A DNA stretch of 64,000 nt, taken from the NCBI RefSeq assembly GCF_009469765.1, contig NZ_SSSQ01000002.1, forward strand, positions 372,001 to 436,000. The letters are read 5' to 3'. The notes under the pieces were generated by a model that did no database searches, was not told the origin of the DNA, and was given only the letters and a program-made list of their open reading frames with translations. Origin of the DNA: Dechloromonas hortensis (GTDB taxonomy: Bacteria > Pseudomonadota > Gammaproteobacteria > Burkholderiales > Rhodocyclaceae). This document shows, piece after piece, positions 49,682 through 58,930 of this stretch. Position 1 is the stretch's first letter. The number at the start of each line of letters is the position of its first letter. The translations under genes were made by a program, and so were the position numbers.

Positions 49682-50683
49682 TTACCGCAGCATTCGCTTG
49701 CGGATTTCCTCGGCCAGCTGGAAGACAGACATCGCGTAGAAGCTGGAACGGTTGTAGCGGGTAATGACGTAAAAGTTGTCGAAGCCGAGCCAGTATTCCG
49801 TCTCCCGACCCGGCGAGACGAGATCGATCAGCGCCACGGTAGTGGCTGGGTCGGCATCGCTGATCACCCCTTTGCTACTCAGTTCGGCGACTTTCAGGCT
49901 GGGGCGGAGGCCGGCTTCGAGCAGGCTGCGCTCCGGCTCGCCCTGGCTGCTCGCCGGCAAGGCGATGCCTTGCCCGGCCTGCCAGCCATGTTGTTCGAGA
50001 AAGCGGCCGACGCTGCCGATGGCGTCATCGACGCTATTGCTGAGGTCGACGCGCTGGTCGCCGTCGAAATCGACGGCGTAGCGGCGCTGGCTGCCCGGCA
50101 TGAATTGCGGAATACCGATTGCACCGGCAAACGATCCCTTGACCGCCAATGGGTCGAGATTGTTTTCACGGGCGAGGAGCAGGAACTGCTCGAGTTCGGT
50201 GCGGAAAAACTCGGCCCGCGGCGGGTAATGGAAAGCCAGCGTCGCCAGTGCTTCGAGAACGCGGAAGCCGCCGGTGTTGCGACCGTATTCGGTTTCGACG
50301 CCGATGATGGCGACGATGATTTCCTCCGGCACGCCATACAGCGCGCGGGCCCGCGCCAGCTTGGCCTGGTTCTCCTGCCAGAAGCGGACGCCGCCGTCGA
50401 TCCGGCGCTCATTCAGGAAGCGCGGCCGGTAGCGTTCCCAGGAGCGTTGCAGCGGCGACGTCGGTGGCTTGATCAGTTGCAGGACCTTGTTGTTCGGGCG
50501 GGTTTGCGCGAATTGGGCGAGCAGTTCGTCGGCATTGAAATCCTGGCGCTGTTCGAGGTCGCGGGCGAAATCGATGACCGCCTGTTCGCTGGCGAAGCTG
50601 GGCGGGGTCTGCGCGGCGCAGTTCAGGCTGGTCAAGGCCGCGCAAACGAGGGCGGCAAAGGTGTGCTTCAAGTTCATCTCCAT
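49682..50683 (-). CDS. mltB: Lytic murein transglycosylase B
   Basis: Cleaves the glycan strands of peptidoglycan, leaving 1,6-anhydromuramyl ends. The 333-residue protein has a signal peptide (ending near NCA-AQ), the SLT_2 catalytic core with the catalytic Glu in GVETEYGRNTGG, and AGAIGIPQFMPGS and DFDGDQRVDL. The Cys near residue 22 is preceded by SLN, a poor lipobox, so lipidation is doubtful. The start overlaps the transglutaminase stop: ATG 50683 or ATG 50677 (an ATGA overlap). It is the last gene of moxR-DUF58-tgpA-mltB. Confidence 0.93.
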   Translation of the reverse strand: MEMNLKHTFAALVCAALTSLNCAAQTPPSFASEQAVIDFARDLEQRQDFNADELLAQFAQTRPNNKVLQLIKPPTSPLQRSWERYRPRFLNERRIDGGVRFWQENQAKLARARALYGVPEEIIVAIIGVETEYGRNTGGFRVLEALATLAFHYPPRAEFFRTELEQFLLLARENNLDPLAVKGSFAGAIGIPQFMPGSQRRYAVDFDGDQRVDLSNSVDDAIGSVGRFLEQHGWQAGQGIALPASSQGEPERSLLEAGLRPSLKVAELSSKGVISDADPATTVALIDLVSPGRETEYWLGFDNFYVITRYNRSSFYAMSVFQLAEEIRKRMLR

Positions 50684-52632
50684 CGGGGCAGTTGCGCGAG
50701 TGCCTCGCGCAGATTCTTCAGATTCTTCAGATTATTCGTTGGTCTACCGTAGCGGGCCTGCAGGTAGGCGTCGGCGACGCGGCGGAAAGCCTCGGCCAGT
50801 TCCGGCCTTTCCGCGTCCACGCGGCGGGCGATGGCCAGCGGCGTTTCCCAGGGGGCACAGTTTACTTGTCTTCGCGCCAACTGTCGCAAGGCCTTATGCC
50901 AAAGTCGAGTCGCCGGGTCGCGGCGTGGCCTTTGGTACAGGGTCCAGCCGGTGATGGCGACGAGCAGCAGGCCGCAGGCCAGGCCGAGGGCGATGGCCAG
51001 ACTGCCCCAGTCGGTGTCGGGCAGGCCGAGCCGGGTCAGCAGTTCGCGCTGGCGCTGCGGGTCGTAGCCGAGAATCTGCTGGTTCCAGGCATTGTTGATG
51101 GCCTCCCAGCGGTGGCGCATGTCGCGCAGCCAGTCGGCCCGCAGCTGGATCAGGGCCGGCAAGGGTTCGCCGGCGGGCAGGGCGTCGGCAATACCGGTTT
51201 CGATACGGGCCGGGGCGACAACGGCGGTCGGGTCAACCCGTACCCAGCCCCTGGCCTCGAGCCAGACTTCGGCCCAGGCATGGGCGTCGGACTGGCGGAC
51301 GACCAGATAGCCGTCGAGCGGATTGGCTTCGCCGCCCTGGTAGCCGCCGACGACACGGGCCGGAATGCCGGCGGCCCGCATCAGCACGACGAAGGCGGCG
51401 GCGTAGTGCTCGCAGAAGCCGCGTTTGGTCTGGAACAGGAACTGATCGATGCTGTTGTCGCCAAGCAGCGGCGGTTGCAGCGTGTAGGCGAAATCGCGGC
51501 TGCCGAACAGAGCGATCGCCTTGGCAATAATTGCAGCGGGTGTTTTTTCGCTGGCCTGCCATTGTCTGGCCAGGGCATGTGACTGTGGGTTGCGACCGGC
51601 CGGCAGTTGCAGGTTGCGGCGCAACACCGCGCTGTCTTCGCTGGCGTTGAAACGGTAGTCGAGGCTGGCGGCCAGACGAAAGCGCTGGCGCTGGGTGATC
51701 GGCTGGCGGACTCCTGCGGTCAACGTGCCGTTCAGGGCACTTTCCGCCGGCAGTCCGGTCGGGGCGTCGAGGGCCAGTAGCCAGCGCTGGTTGTGGGCTT
51801 CGAGCGTGGTTTCATAGCCGATCGGCGATGAAATGACTTCGACGCGCTCGGCAACGTGGCGGCCGGGAAAGGGGCGCCAGCTAGTGCCATCGAACTGTTC
51901 CATGACCGGGCCACGCCAGTAGAGCTTTTCCCTGGGCGGCAACGGCCCGTCGAAGCGGACGCGAAAGGCGATCTCGGCGCTTTGTGCGAGATTGGCGATG
52001 CTGCCCGGCGACATCGTTTCCGACAGGCCGGTCTTGCCGGCATGGGCATCCTGCGGCAAGCCCCAGAGCGGGCCGGAGATCCGTGGAAAGAGCAGGTAGA
52101 GCACCAGCATGAAGGGAACCGCTTGCAGGCTGAGTAGGGCAGCGTAACGCAGCGTCGCCCGCAGCGTGCTGGCCGGGCCGCCGTGCAGTCGGATCAGGGT
52201 GGCGGTGACCAGCCACATGGCCAGGAGTAGCCAGAGTCCGGTCGGAATGCTCTGCGAATAGAAATAATGGGTCAGTAGCAGGAAGTAGCCGAGCGTGACG
52301 ACGACCATGCCGTCGCGCCGGCTTTTCAGTTCGAGCAGTTTCATGGCCATGAAAATGACCAGCATGGCAACGCCGGCATCGCGCCCGAAGAGGGTGCGGA
52401 ATTCGACAAAGATGCTGCTGCAGGCAGCGATGACCAGCAGGATCAGCAGCCACCGCCCGGGCAGGCGTTGGTCCTTCCACCACAGCCAGGCCCCCCAGGC
52501 AAAGGTGAGGCCGGTAAGCAGGCTGAGCCAGGCCGCCTGGTGGGCGAAGTGCGGCAGCGTGGTGACAAGGGCGGCGGCAAATAGCCAAGGCACGGCTGTC
52601 CGATCCAGGGCCTGGCTGGCGGGCGTGCTCAT
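50674..52632 (-). CDS. tgpA: Transglutaminase-like membrane protein, TgpA type
   Basis: A 652-residue inner-membrane protein: about six membrane helices in the first 190 residues (DUF3488), a periplasmic transglutaminase-like domain (about 330-475) with Cys in GFCEHYAAAF, His in SDAHAWAEVW and Asp in VRVDPTA, another membrane helix at about 560-580, and a C-terminal DUF4129-like cytoplasmic domain. The P. aeruginosa homologue TgpA is essential and has been linked to cell wall. It overlaps the DUF58 gene by four bases upstream and mltB downstream, so all are translationally coupled. Confidence 0.92.
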   Translation of the reverse strand: MSTPASQALDRTAVPWLFAAALVTTLPHFAHQAAWLSLLTGLTFAWGAWLWWKDQRLPGRWLLILLVIAACSSIFVEFRTLFGRDAGVAMLVIFMAMKLLELKSRRDGMVVVTLGYFLLLTHYFYSQSIPTGLWLLLAMWLVTATLIRLHGGPASTLRATLRYAALLSLQAVPFMLVLYLLFPRISGPLWGLPQDAHAGKTGLSETMSPGSIANLAQSAEIAFRVRFDGPLPPREKLYWRGPVMEQFDGTSWRPFPGRHVAERVEVISSPIGYETTLEAHNQRWLLALDAPTGLPAESALNGTLTAGVRQPITQRQRFRLAASLDYRFNASEDSAVLRRNLQLPAGRNPQSHALARQWQASEKTPAAIIAKAIALFGSRDFAYTLQPPLLGDNSIDQFLFQTKRGFCEHYAAAFVVLMRAAGIPARVVGGYQGGEANPLDGYLVVRQSDAHAWAEVWLEARGWVRVDPTAVVAPARIETGIADALPAGEPLPALIQLRADWLRDMRHRWEAINNAWNQQILGYDPQRQRELLTRLGLPDTDWGSLAIALGLACGLLLVAITGWTLYQRPRRDPATRLWHKALRQLARRQVNCAPWETPLAIARRVDAERPELAEAFRRVADAYLQARYGRPTNNLKNLKNLREALAQLPRWR

Positions 52633-53582
52633 GGCTGTACGAGGGCGAGGGCTTCGAGACAGCGCTGGCGCTGTTGTTCGCCGCCACCGGGCGGGATCTG
52701 CCGGTCGGGCAGGTGGAGGGCGTAGCGGGCGCCCGCCGCTTCGGCGGCCAGCACCCAGCCGCAGAGGATGGAGAGGCGGCTTTCCGTGCTTTGCGCCGGA
52801 TCGGTCAGCGCCCAGTCCAGTTGCAGTTCAAGCTGGCCGCCGCCGGCGAATTGCTTGATCAGCAAGGGGCGGTTGCCGGTGTCGCGGGCGCTGGCTTTCC
52901 AGGCGACGTGGCGCGGCGAGTCGGCGGGCTGGCGTTCGCGAAAACCGGCGAAATCCTCCTGGCCGCCATCGCCGCTCCTTTCGCCGGGATTGGGTGTCGA
53001 GCTGACGGCGGGCAGCGGCGAGGCTAGCGGTTGCGGGTACACCAGGCAGCGCATGGCCGGCTGCAGGTAGCACCAGGCGTAGAACAGGCCGAGCGGATAG
53101 CGGGTGGACAGCTTCACCCTGGGCAGCGCCAGCCAGCCGCGCCGTGTTGCCGTGACCGGAATGGCGATTTTTGTGCTTTCCAGGGCGTCGACCGCAGCCA
53201 TCACCGTTTTGCCTTCTTCGACACCCAGTTCCAGCGCCAGGCGCGGGGAGCTGCGGTCATTGCCCAGCGTCAGCTGGAAGAGGGCGGTTTCGCCGACAAA
53301 AATCGGCTCGCAGCGGCCCGGCGTGATCAGCATGCCATACTGGTTGCGAAAGGTATGCACCATGCCGGTCAGGCCCAGTCCGGCGAGCAGGAAAACCAGC
53401 GCGTGGCCGAGGGCGAGCGTGTAGTTGATCGCCCCGAGCAGCATGACGATCAGGGCCAGTGCGAAGAGCAGGCCGCCGCGCGACGGGATGATGAAGATGC
53501 GCCGCTGGCAGAGCCGGAAGGGGGCGCTGCCGTCACTTTGCCAGCGGAAAAGCTGCTGCTTCAGGGTTGCGAAAATGCCCAC
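52629..53582 (-). CDS. DUF58 domain protein
   Basis: A 317-residue protein with two N-terminal membrane helices (about 30-75) and a DUF58 domain containing the diagnostic motif GEFAGFR-like segment, here EDFAGFRERQPADSPRHVAW, at about 205-225. DUF58 proteins adopt a vWA-like fold and accompany MoxR ATPases. It starts seven bases after moxR and overlaps the transglutaminase gene by four bases. The family has no firm biochemical role. Confidence 0.9.
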   Translation of the reverse strand: MGIFATLKQQLFRWQSDGSAPFRLCQRRIFIIPSRGGLLFALALIVMLLGAINYTLALGHALVFLLAGLGLTGMVHTFRNQYGMLITPGRCEPIFVGETALFQLTLGNDRSSPRLALELGVEEGKTVMAAVDALESTKIAIPVTATRRGWLALPRVKLSTRYPLGLFYAWCYLQPAMRCLVYPQPLASPLPAVSSTPNPGERSGDGGQEDFAGFRERQPADSPRHVAWKASARDTGNRPLLIKQFAGGGQLELQLDWALTDPAQSTESRLSILCGWVLAAEAAGARYALHLPDRQIPPGGGEQQRQRCLEALALVQP

Positions 53583-53588
53583 GGCAGA

Positions 53589-54536
<948 letters not shown>

Positions 54537-54655
54537 CGTCAAGTCTCACAAAATCTGTCAAACCGATTCTAATGCTTGAAGCAGCGCGCTGAATCGGACG
54601 ATAATGACATTTCGACGTGCGCCGCCTGGCGCGCCGGCTCGGAGAGAGAGAACAA

Positions 54656-55582
54656 GTGACAACCACTGCCTTCATAACCCATCGCGACTGCCAGTTGCAC
54701 GACATGGGGTCGCATCACCCGGAATGCCCGCAACGTCTTACCGCCATCAACGATCACCTGATTGCCCAGGGCATCGATGCCTATTTTGTTTATTACGATG
54801 CGCCGCTGGCCACTTTCGAGCAGTTGTTGCGCGTCCATCCGGCCTCGCATCTTGAACGCATCAAGCGCGCCTCGCCGGAGCTCGGCGTCGTCCATCTCGA
54901 TCCCGATACCGCGATGAATCCGCATACCTGGCAGGCCGCACTGCGCGCTGCGGGGGCCGGTTGCCTGGCGGTCGACCTGGTCGTCAACAAGGAGGTCGAA
55001 AACGCTTTCTGCGCGGTCCGCCCGCCCGGCCACCATGCCGAAAAAGCCAACCCGATGGGCTTCTGTTTCTTCAACAACATCGCGGTTGCCGCCCGCCATG
55101 CCATCAAGGCACATGGTCTGGAGCGCGTCGCCATCATCGACTTCGACGTGCACCACGGCAACGGTACCGAAGACTGTTTTGCCGGTGACGAACAGGTCCT
55201 GATGTGCAGCATTTTCCAGCACCCGTTCTACCCCTACAGCGGCGCCGACAAGCCCGCCGCCAACATGTGCAACGTGCCGCTGGCCGCCGGTTCCGGCGGC
55301 GAAGAGTTCCGTGATGCCGTGCTGCAGGTGTGGACGCCGCGCCTCAAGGAATTCAAGCCGCAGATGATCTTCATCTCGGCCGGTTTCGACGGCCATTACG
55401 AGGACGACATGGGCGGCCTCAAGCTGGTCGAGAAGGATTTCGCCTGGTGCACCGAGCACCTGAAAAAGCTGGCTGCCGAAATGTGCGACAAGCGCATCGT
55501 TTCCATGCTCGAAGGTGGCTATGTCATGACCTCGCTGGCGCGCAGCGTTGGCGCCCATTTGCGCGTTCTGGGCGATCTCTGA
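54656..55582 (+). CDS. Histone deacetylase family protein
   Basis: A 308-residue zinc hydrolase of the HDAC/AcuC/AphA superfamily, with VRPPGHHAEKA, the zinc site DFDVHHGNGTED and SAGFDGHYEDD, and the C-terminal LEGGYV. Bacterial members deacetylate polyamines, acetoin-related targets or protein lysines; the class II-like sequence does not settle which. The GTG at 54656 is preceded by GGAGAGAG. It might oppose the PatZ-type acetyltransferase at 24-27 kb, but this is only a thought. The lysC gene follows after 84 bases. Confidence 0.9.
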   Translation: MTTTAFITHRDCQLHDMGSHHPECPQRLTAINDHLIAQGIDAYFVYYDAPLATFEQLLRVHPASHLERIKRASPELGVVHLDPDTAMNPHTWQAALRAAGAGCLAVDLVVNKEVENAFCAVRPPGHHAEKANPMGFCFFNNIAVAARHAIKAHGLERVAIIDFDVHHGNGTEDCFAGDEQVLMCSIFQHPFYPYSGADKPAANMCNVPLAAGSGGEEFRDAVLQVWTPRLKEFKPQMIFISAGFDGHYEDDMGGLKLVEKDFAWCTEHLKKLAAEMCDKRIVSMLEGGYVMTSLARSVGAHLRVLGDL

Positions 55583-55666
55583 AATTCGTTTTCTTCGGAA
55601 AAAGTGCCGGGTGAGGTAAAATCCCGCGCTCTTTTTCATGTTTCCAACGTTTAACCGGACAAATCC

Positions 55667-56887
55667 ATGGCGTTGATTGTTCAGAAATACGGCGGCACTT
55701 CGGTCGGTAATCCCGAGCGCATCAAGAACGTCGCCAAGCGTATTGCCAAGTTCCAGGCCCAGGGCCATCAGGTGGTGGTGGTTGTCTCTGCGATGAGCGG
55801 TGAAACCAACAAGCTGATCGCGCTGGCCAAGGAAGTTCAGGCCAACCCCGATCCGCGCGAGCTGGATGCCATCATGTCCACCGGCGAACAGGTCACCACC
55901 GGCCTGCTCTCCATGGCGCTGATGGATATCGGCTGCAAGGCCAAGAGCTACACCGGCGGCCAGGTCAAGGTGCTGACCGACAGCACGCACACCAAGGCGC
56001 GCATCCTGTCGATCGACGAATCCAACATGCGGCGCGATCTCGATGCCGGCCATGTCGTGGTTGTCGCCGGTTTCCAGGGCGTCGACGAGCATGGCAACAT
56101 CACGACGCTCGGTCGTGGCGGTTCTGATACCTCGGGCGTGGCGCTGGCCGCCGCGCTGAAGGCCGACGAGTGCCAGATCTATACCGACGTCGATGGCGTC
56201 TACACCACCGACCCGCGTGTCGTGCCGGAAGCCAAGAAGCTCGATACCATCACCTTCGAGGAAATGCTGGAAATGGCCAGCCTCGGCTCCAAGGTGCTGC
56301 AGATCCGCTCGGTCGAATTCGCCGGCAAGTACAAGGTCAAACTGCGCGTTCTTTCCAGCTTCCAGGACGAAGGGGAAGGCACGCTGATCACTGTTGAGGA
56401 AGACAAGAACATGGAACAACCGATCATCTCCGGGATCGCTTTCAATCGCGACGAAGCCAAGCTGACCATGCTCGGCGTACCGGACACCCCGGGCATCGCC
56501 TACCAGATCCTGGGCGCCATCGCCGACGCCAACATCGACGTCGACATGATCATCCAGAACGTCGGCCACGACGGCACCACCGATTTCTCCTTCACCGTCA
56601 ACCGCGGCGAATTCGCCAAGGCACAGGGCATCCTCGAAGGCGTCAAGGCCAAGCTGGGCGCTCGTGAAGTGACCGGCGACAACAAGATCTGCAAGGTCTC
56701 CGCCGTCGGCGTCGGCATGCGCTCGCACCCGGGCGTCGCCAGCCAGATGTTCAAGGCGCTGGCTGACGAAGGCATCAACATCCAGATGATCTCGACCTCC
56801 GAGATCAAGATTTCCGTCGTTCTCGACGAGAAATATCTGGAACTGGCCGTCCGCGTGCTGCACCGTACTTTCGGTCTTGATCAGTAA
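55667..56887 (+). CDS. lysC: Aspartate kinase
   Basis: First enzyme of the lysine, threonine and methionine pathways. The 406-residue monofunctional enzyme starts with the kinase motif MALIVQKYGGTSVG and contains GRGGSDTSGVALAAAL and two C-terminal ACT domains (LTMLGVPDTPGIAYQILG and VSAVGVGMRSHPGVASQMF). It therefore belongs to the feedback-controlled class. No homoserine dehydrogenase is fused. A tRNA-Ser gene with its own promoter follows. Confidence 0.97.
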   Translation: MALIVQKYGGTSVGNPERIKNVAKRIAKFQAQGHQVVVVVSAMSGETNKLIALAKEVQANPDPRELDAIMSTGEQVTTGLLSMALMDIGCKAKSYTGGQVKVLTDSTHTKARILSIDESNMRRDLDAGHVVVVAGFQGVDEHGNITTLGRGGSDTSGVALAAALKADECQIYTDVDGVYTTDPRVVPEAKKLDTITFEEMLEMASLGSKVLQIRSVEFAGKYKVKLRVLSSFQDEGEGTLITVEEDKNMEQPIISGIAFNRDEAKLTMLGVPDTPGIAYQILGAIADANIDVDMIIQNVGHDGTTDFSFTVNRGEFAKAQGILEGVKAKLGAREVTGDNKICKVSAVGVGMRSHPGVASQMFKALADEGINIQMISTSEIKISVVLDEKYLELAVRVLHRTFGLDQ

Positions 56888-56890
56888 GGT

Positions 56891-56919
56891 TTGACCAAAC
56901 GGCGCGGAGGCTATATCAT
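56891..56919 (+). promoter_or_regulatory. Probable promoter of tRNA-Ser
   Basis: TTGACC at 56891-56896 and TATCAT at 56914-56919 with a 17-base spacer (TATATC two bases earlier is the alternative -10). It lies directly after the lysC stop and 24 bases before the tRNA. Confidence 0.6.
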
Positions 56920-56943
56920 CCGCGCCTCGTTGAAGGCAGGAAC

Positions 56944-57036
56944 GGAGACGTGGCCGAGAGGTCGAAGGCACTCCCCTGCTAAGGGAGCATGCGGGCAAAA
57001 CCTGCATCAAGGGTTCGAATCCCTTCGTCTCCGCCA
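56944..57036 (+). tRNA. tRNA-Ser (anticodon GCU)
   Basis: A 93-nucleotide type II tRNA with acceptor GGAGACG/CGTCTCC, encoded GCCA end, anticodon stem CTCCC/GGGAG with loop CTGCTAA (GCT), a long variable arm (GCGGG...CCTGC) and T-arm GGGTTCGAATCCC. It reads AGC and AGU. Confidence 0.96.
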
Positions 57037-57073
57037 AAATGTTTGGTGAAACCTGCCGGCAACGAATTAGATG

Positions 57074-57106
57074 ACCCCGCACAGCGCAAGCTAGGCGGGG
57101 TTTTTC
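57074..57106 (+). terminator. Intrinsic terminator after tRNA-Ser
   Basis: CCCCGC (57075-57080) pairs with GCGGGG (57095-57100) around a 14-base loop, followed by TTTTTCTTTT. The 154 bases from here to the acyl-CoA ligase start hold no gene I can see; the operon promoter must lie in them. Confidence 0.8.
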
Positions 57107-57260
57107 TTTTTGGGTCTATGGTTCCGCTGTGCTGAAAACGAAGACTTGAGCCGTTTCAGAATTTTCCTACCCGGAGTCGGGAAGTTTCTGACTTCGCTGG
57201 TCACGCCGTTTGTCTATCTTTACTCCCCGAGATATCACCAATGAATCCGAGGAGACAAAA

Positions 57261-58907
57261 ATGGCATTCGATTCCGTAGCGGTTACCCCGTCAGCCTATA
57301 CCTATCCGCTGCTCATCAAGCAGCTCCTGCACACCCCGCTGGCCACGTCGCTCGATCAGGAAATCGTCTATCGCGACAAGTGTCGCCTGACCTACCGCGA
57401 CCTTTCCCAGCGGATTGGCCGCCTGGCCAATGCGCTGACTCGCCAGGGCGTCGCCGCCGGTAACACGGTCGCAGTGATGGACTGGGACAGTCATCGCTAT
57501 TTGGAATGTTTCTTCGCCGTACCGATGATGGGCGCGGTGCTGCAGACGGTGAATATTCGGCTCTCGCCGGAACAGATCTTGTACACGCTGAACCACGCCA
57601 AGGCTGATGTCGTGCTGGTGAACGCCGAGTTCATCCCGATGCTGTCGATCATCAAGGACCAGCTGGAAACGGTGAAGAAATTCATCCTGATCAGCGACGA
57701 CGGCGCCGATCTCGCGTCGTTCAAGGTGCCCTACGCTGGTGAGTACGAGGCTTTGCTGGCCGCCGAATCGGCCAGCTACGACTTCCCGGACTTCGACGAA
57801 AACACGCGGGCCACGACTTTCTACACTACGGGCACGACCGGCTTGCCGAAGGGGGTCTACTTCAGCCATCGCCAACTCGTGCTGCACACCCTGGCGGTGG
57901 CAGCCCATCTCGGCACGGCGCCGGGGCAGGGGCGGCTACATCGCGACGACGTGTACATGCCGATCACCCCGATGTTCCACGTCCATGCCTGGGGGCTGCC
58001 CTACATCGCCACCATGCTTGGCGTGAAGCAGGTTTATCCGGGGCGCTATGCGCCGGATACGCTGGCCCAGTACATCCACAACGAGAAGGTGACGTTCTCG
58101 CACTGCGTGCCGACCATCCTGCACATGCTGCTGTCGAGCAGTGTTGCCAAGGATGTCGATTTCTCGAACTGGAAAGTCATCATCGGCGGCGCCGCCTTCC
58201 CCAAAGGCATGGCGGCGATGGCGCTGGCCCGTGGCATTGACGTCTTTGCCGGCTACGGCATGTCGGAAACCTGCCCGATCCTGACCATCGCCCGCCTGCC
58301 GTCCGAGATGGCCGAGGCCGAGCTCGACGTCCAGGCCGACCAGCGCATCAAGACCGGCTACCCGATTCCGCTCGTCGATCTGCATACCGTCGATGGCGAC
58401 ATGGTCGATACGCCGCGTGACGGCAAGAGCGCCGGCGAGATTGTCGTCCGTGCGCCGTGGCTGACCATGGGCTATCTGAACAATCCGGCGGCTTCCGAGG
58501 ACCTCTGGGAAGGCGGCCACCTGCATACCGGCGATATCGGCGTCATTGACGCCAAGGGCTGCCTGCAGGTGACCGACCGCCTGAAGGATGTGATCAAGAC
58601 CGGTGGCGAGTGGGTGTCGTCGCTGGAAGTGGAAAACATCGTCTCGCAGCACCCGGCGGTCAATGAAGTCGCCGTGATCGGCGTCAAGGACGACAAATGG
58701 GGTGAGCGGCCGATGGCGCTGATCGTTCTCAAGGAAGGGCTGAGCGCTTCGGTCGATGAGATCAAGGCTCACGTGATGAAATTTGCCGAAACCGGCCACG
58801 TCTCGCGCTATGCCGTGCCCGACCAGGTGCGTTTCGTCCAGTCGCTGGCGCGGACCAGTGTCGGCAAGATCAACAAGAAGGCCATTCGCGAAGAAATCGC
58901 GGTTTGA
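57261..58907 (+). CDS. Fatty-acid CoA ligase, AlkK-like
   Basis: A 548-residue AMP-forming acyl-CoA ligase with P-loop-like FYTTGTTGLPKGVYFSH, motif GYGMSETCP and the C-terminal hinge and lysine VGKINKKAIRE. The closest family I recognise is the medium/long-chain AlkK type. It activates fatty acids as acyl-CoA for the beta-oxidation enzymes encoded next. The start is set by GGAGACAAAA before ATG 57261; the open frame extends to 57210. The hinge lysine would be a target for a PatZ-type acetyltransferase in known systems. Confidence 0.93.
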   Translation: MAFDSVAVTPSAYTYPLLIKQLLHTPLATSLDQEIVYRDKCRLTYRDLSQRIGRLANALTRQGVAAGNTVAVMDWDSHRYLECFFAVPMMGAVLQTVNIRLSPEQILYTLNHAKADVVLVNAEFIPMLSIIKDQLETVKKFILISDDGADLASFKVPYAGEYEALLAAESASYDFPDFDENTRATTFYTTGTTGLPKGVYFSHRQLVLHTLAVAAHLGTAPGQGRLHRDDVYMPITPMFHVHAWGLPYIATMLGVKQVYPGRYAPDTLAQYIHNEKVTFSHCVPTILHMLLSSSVAKDVDFSNWKVIIGGAAFPKGMAAMALARGIDVFAGYGMSETCPILTIARLPSEMAEAELDVQADQRIKTGYPIPLVDLHTVDGDMVDTPRDGKSAGEIVVRAPWLTMGYLNNPAASEDLWEGGHLHTGDIGVIDAKGCLQVTDRLKDVIKTGGEWVSSLEVENIVSQHPAVNEVAVIGVKDDKWGERPMALIVLKEGLSASVDEIKAHVMKFAETGHVSRYAVPDQVRFVQSLARTSVGKINKKAIREEIAV

Positions 58908-58930
58908 CTGACGTTTTTCGGGAGTTTCAA

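Noticed and set aside
50618..50683. Lipobox in MltB
   Set aside because: The residues before Cys are SLN, and Asn before the cysteine does not fit the usual lipobox; a normal signal peptide is equally likely.
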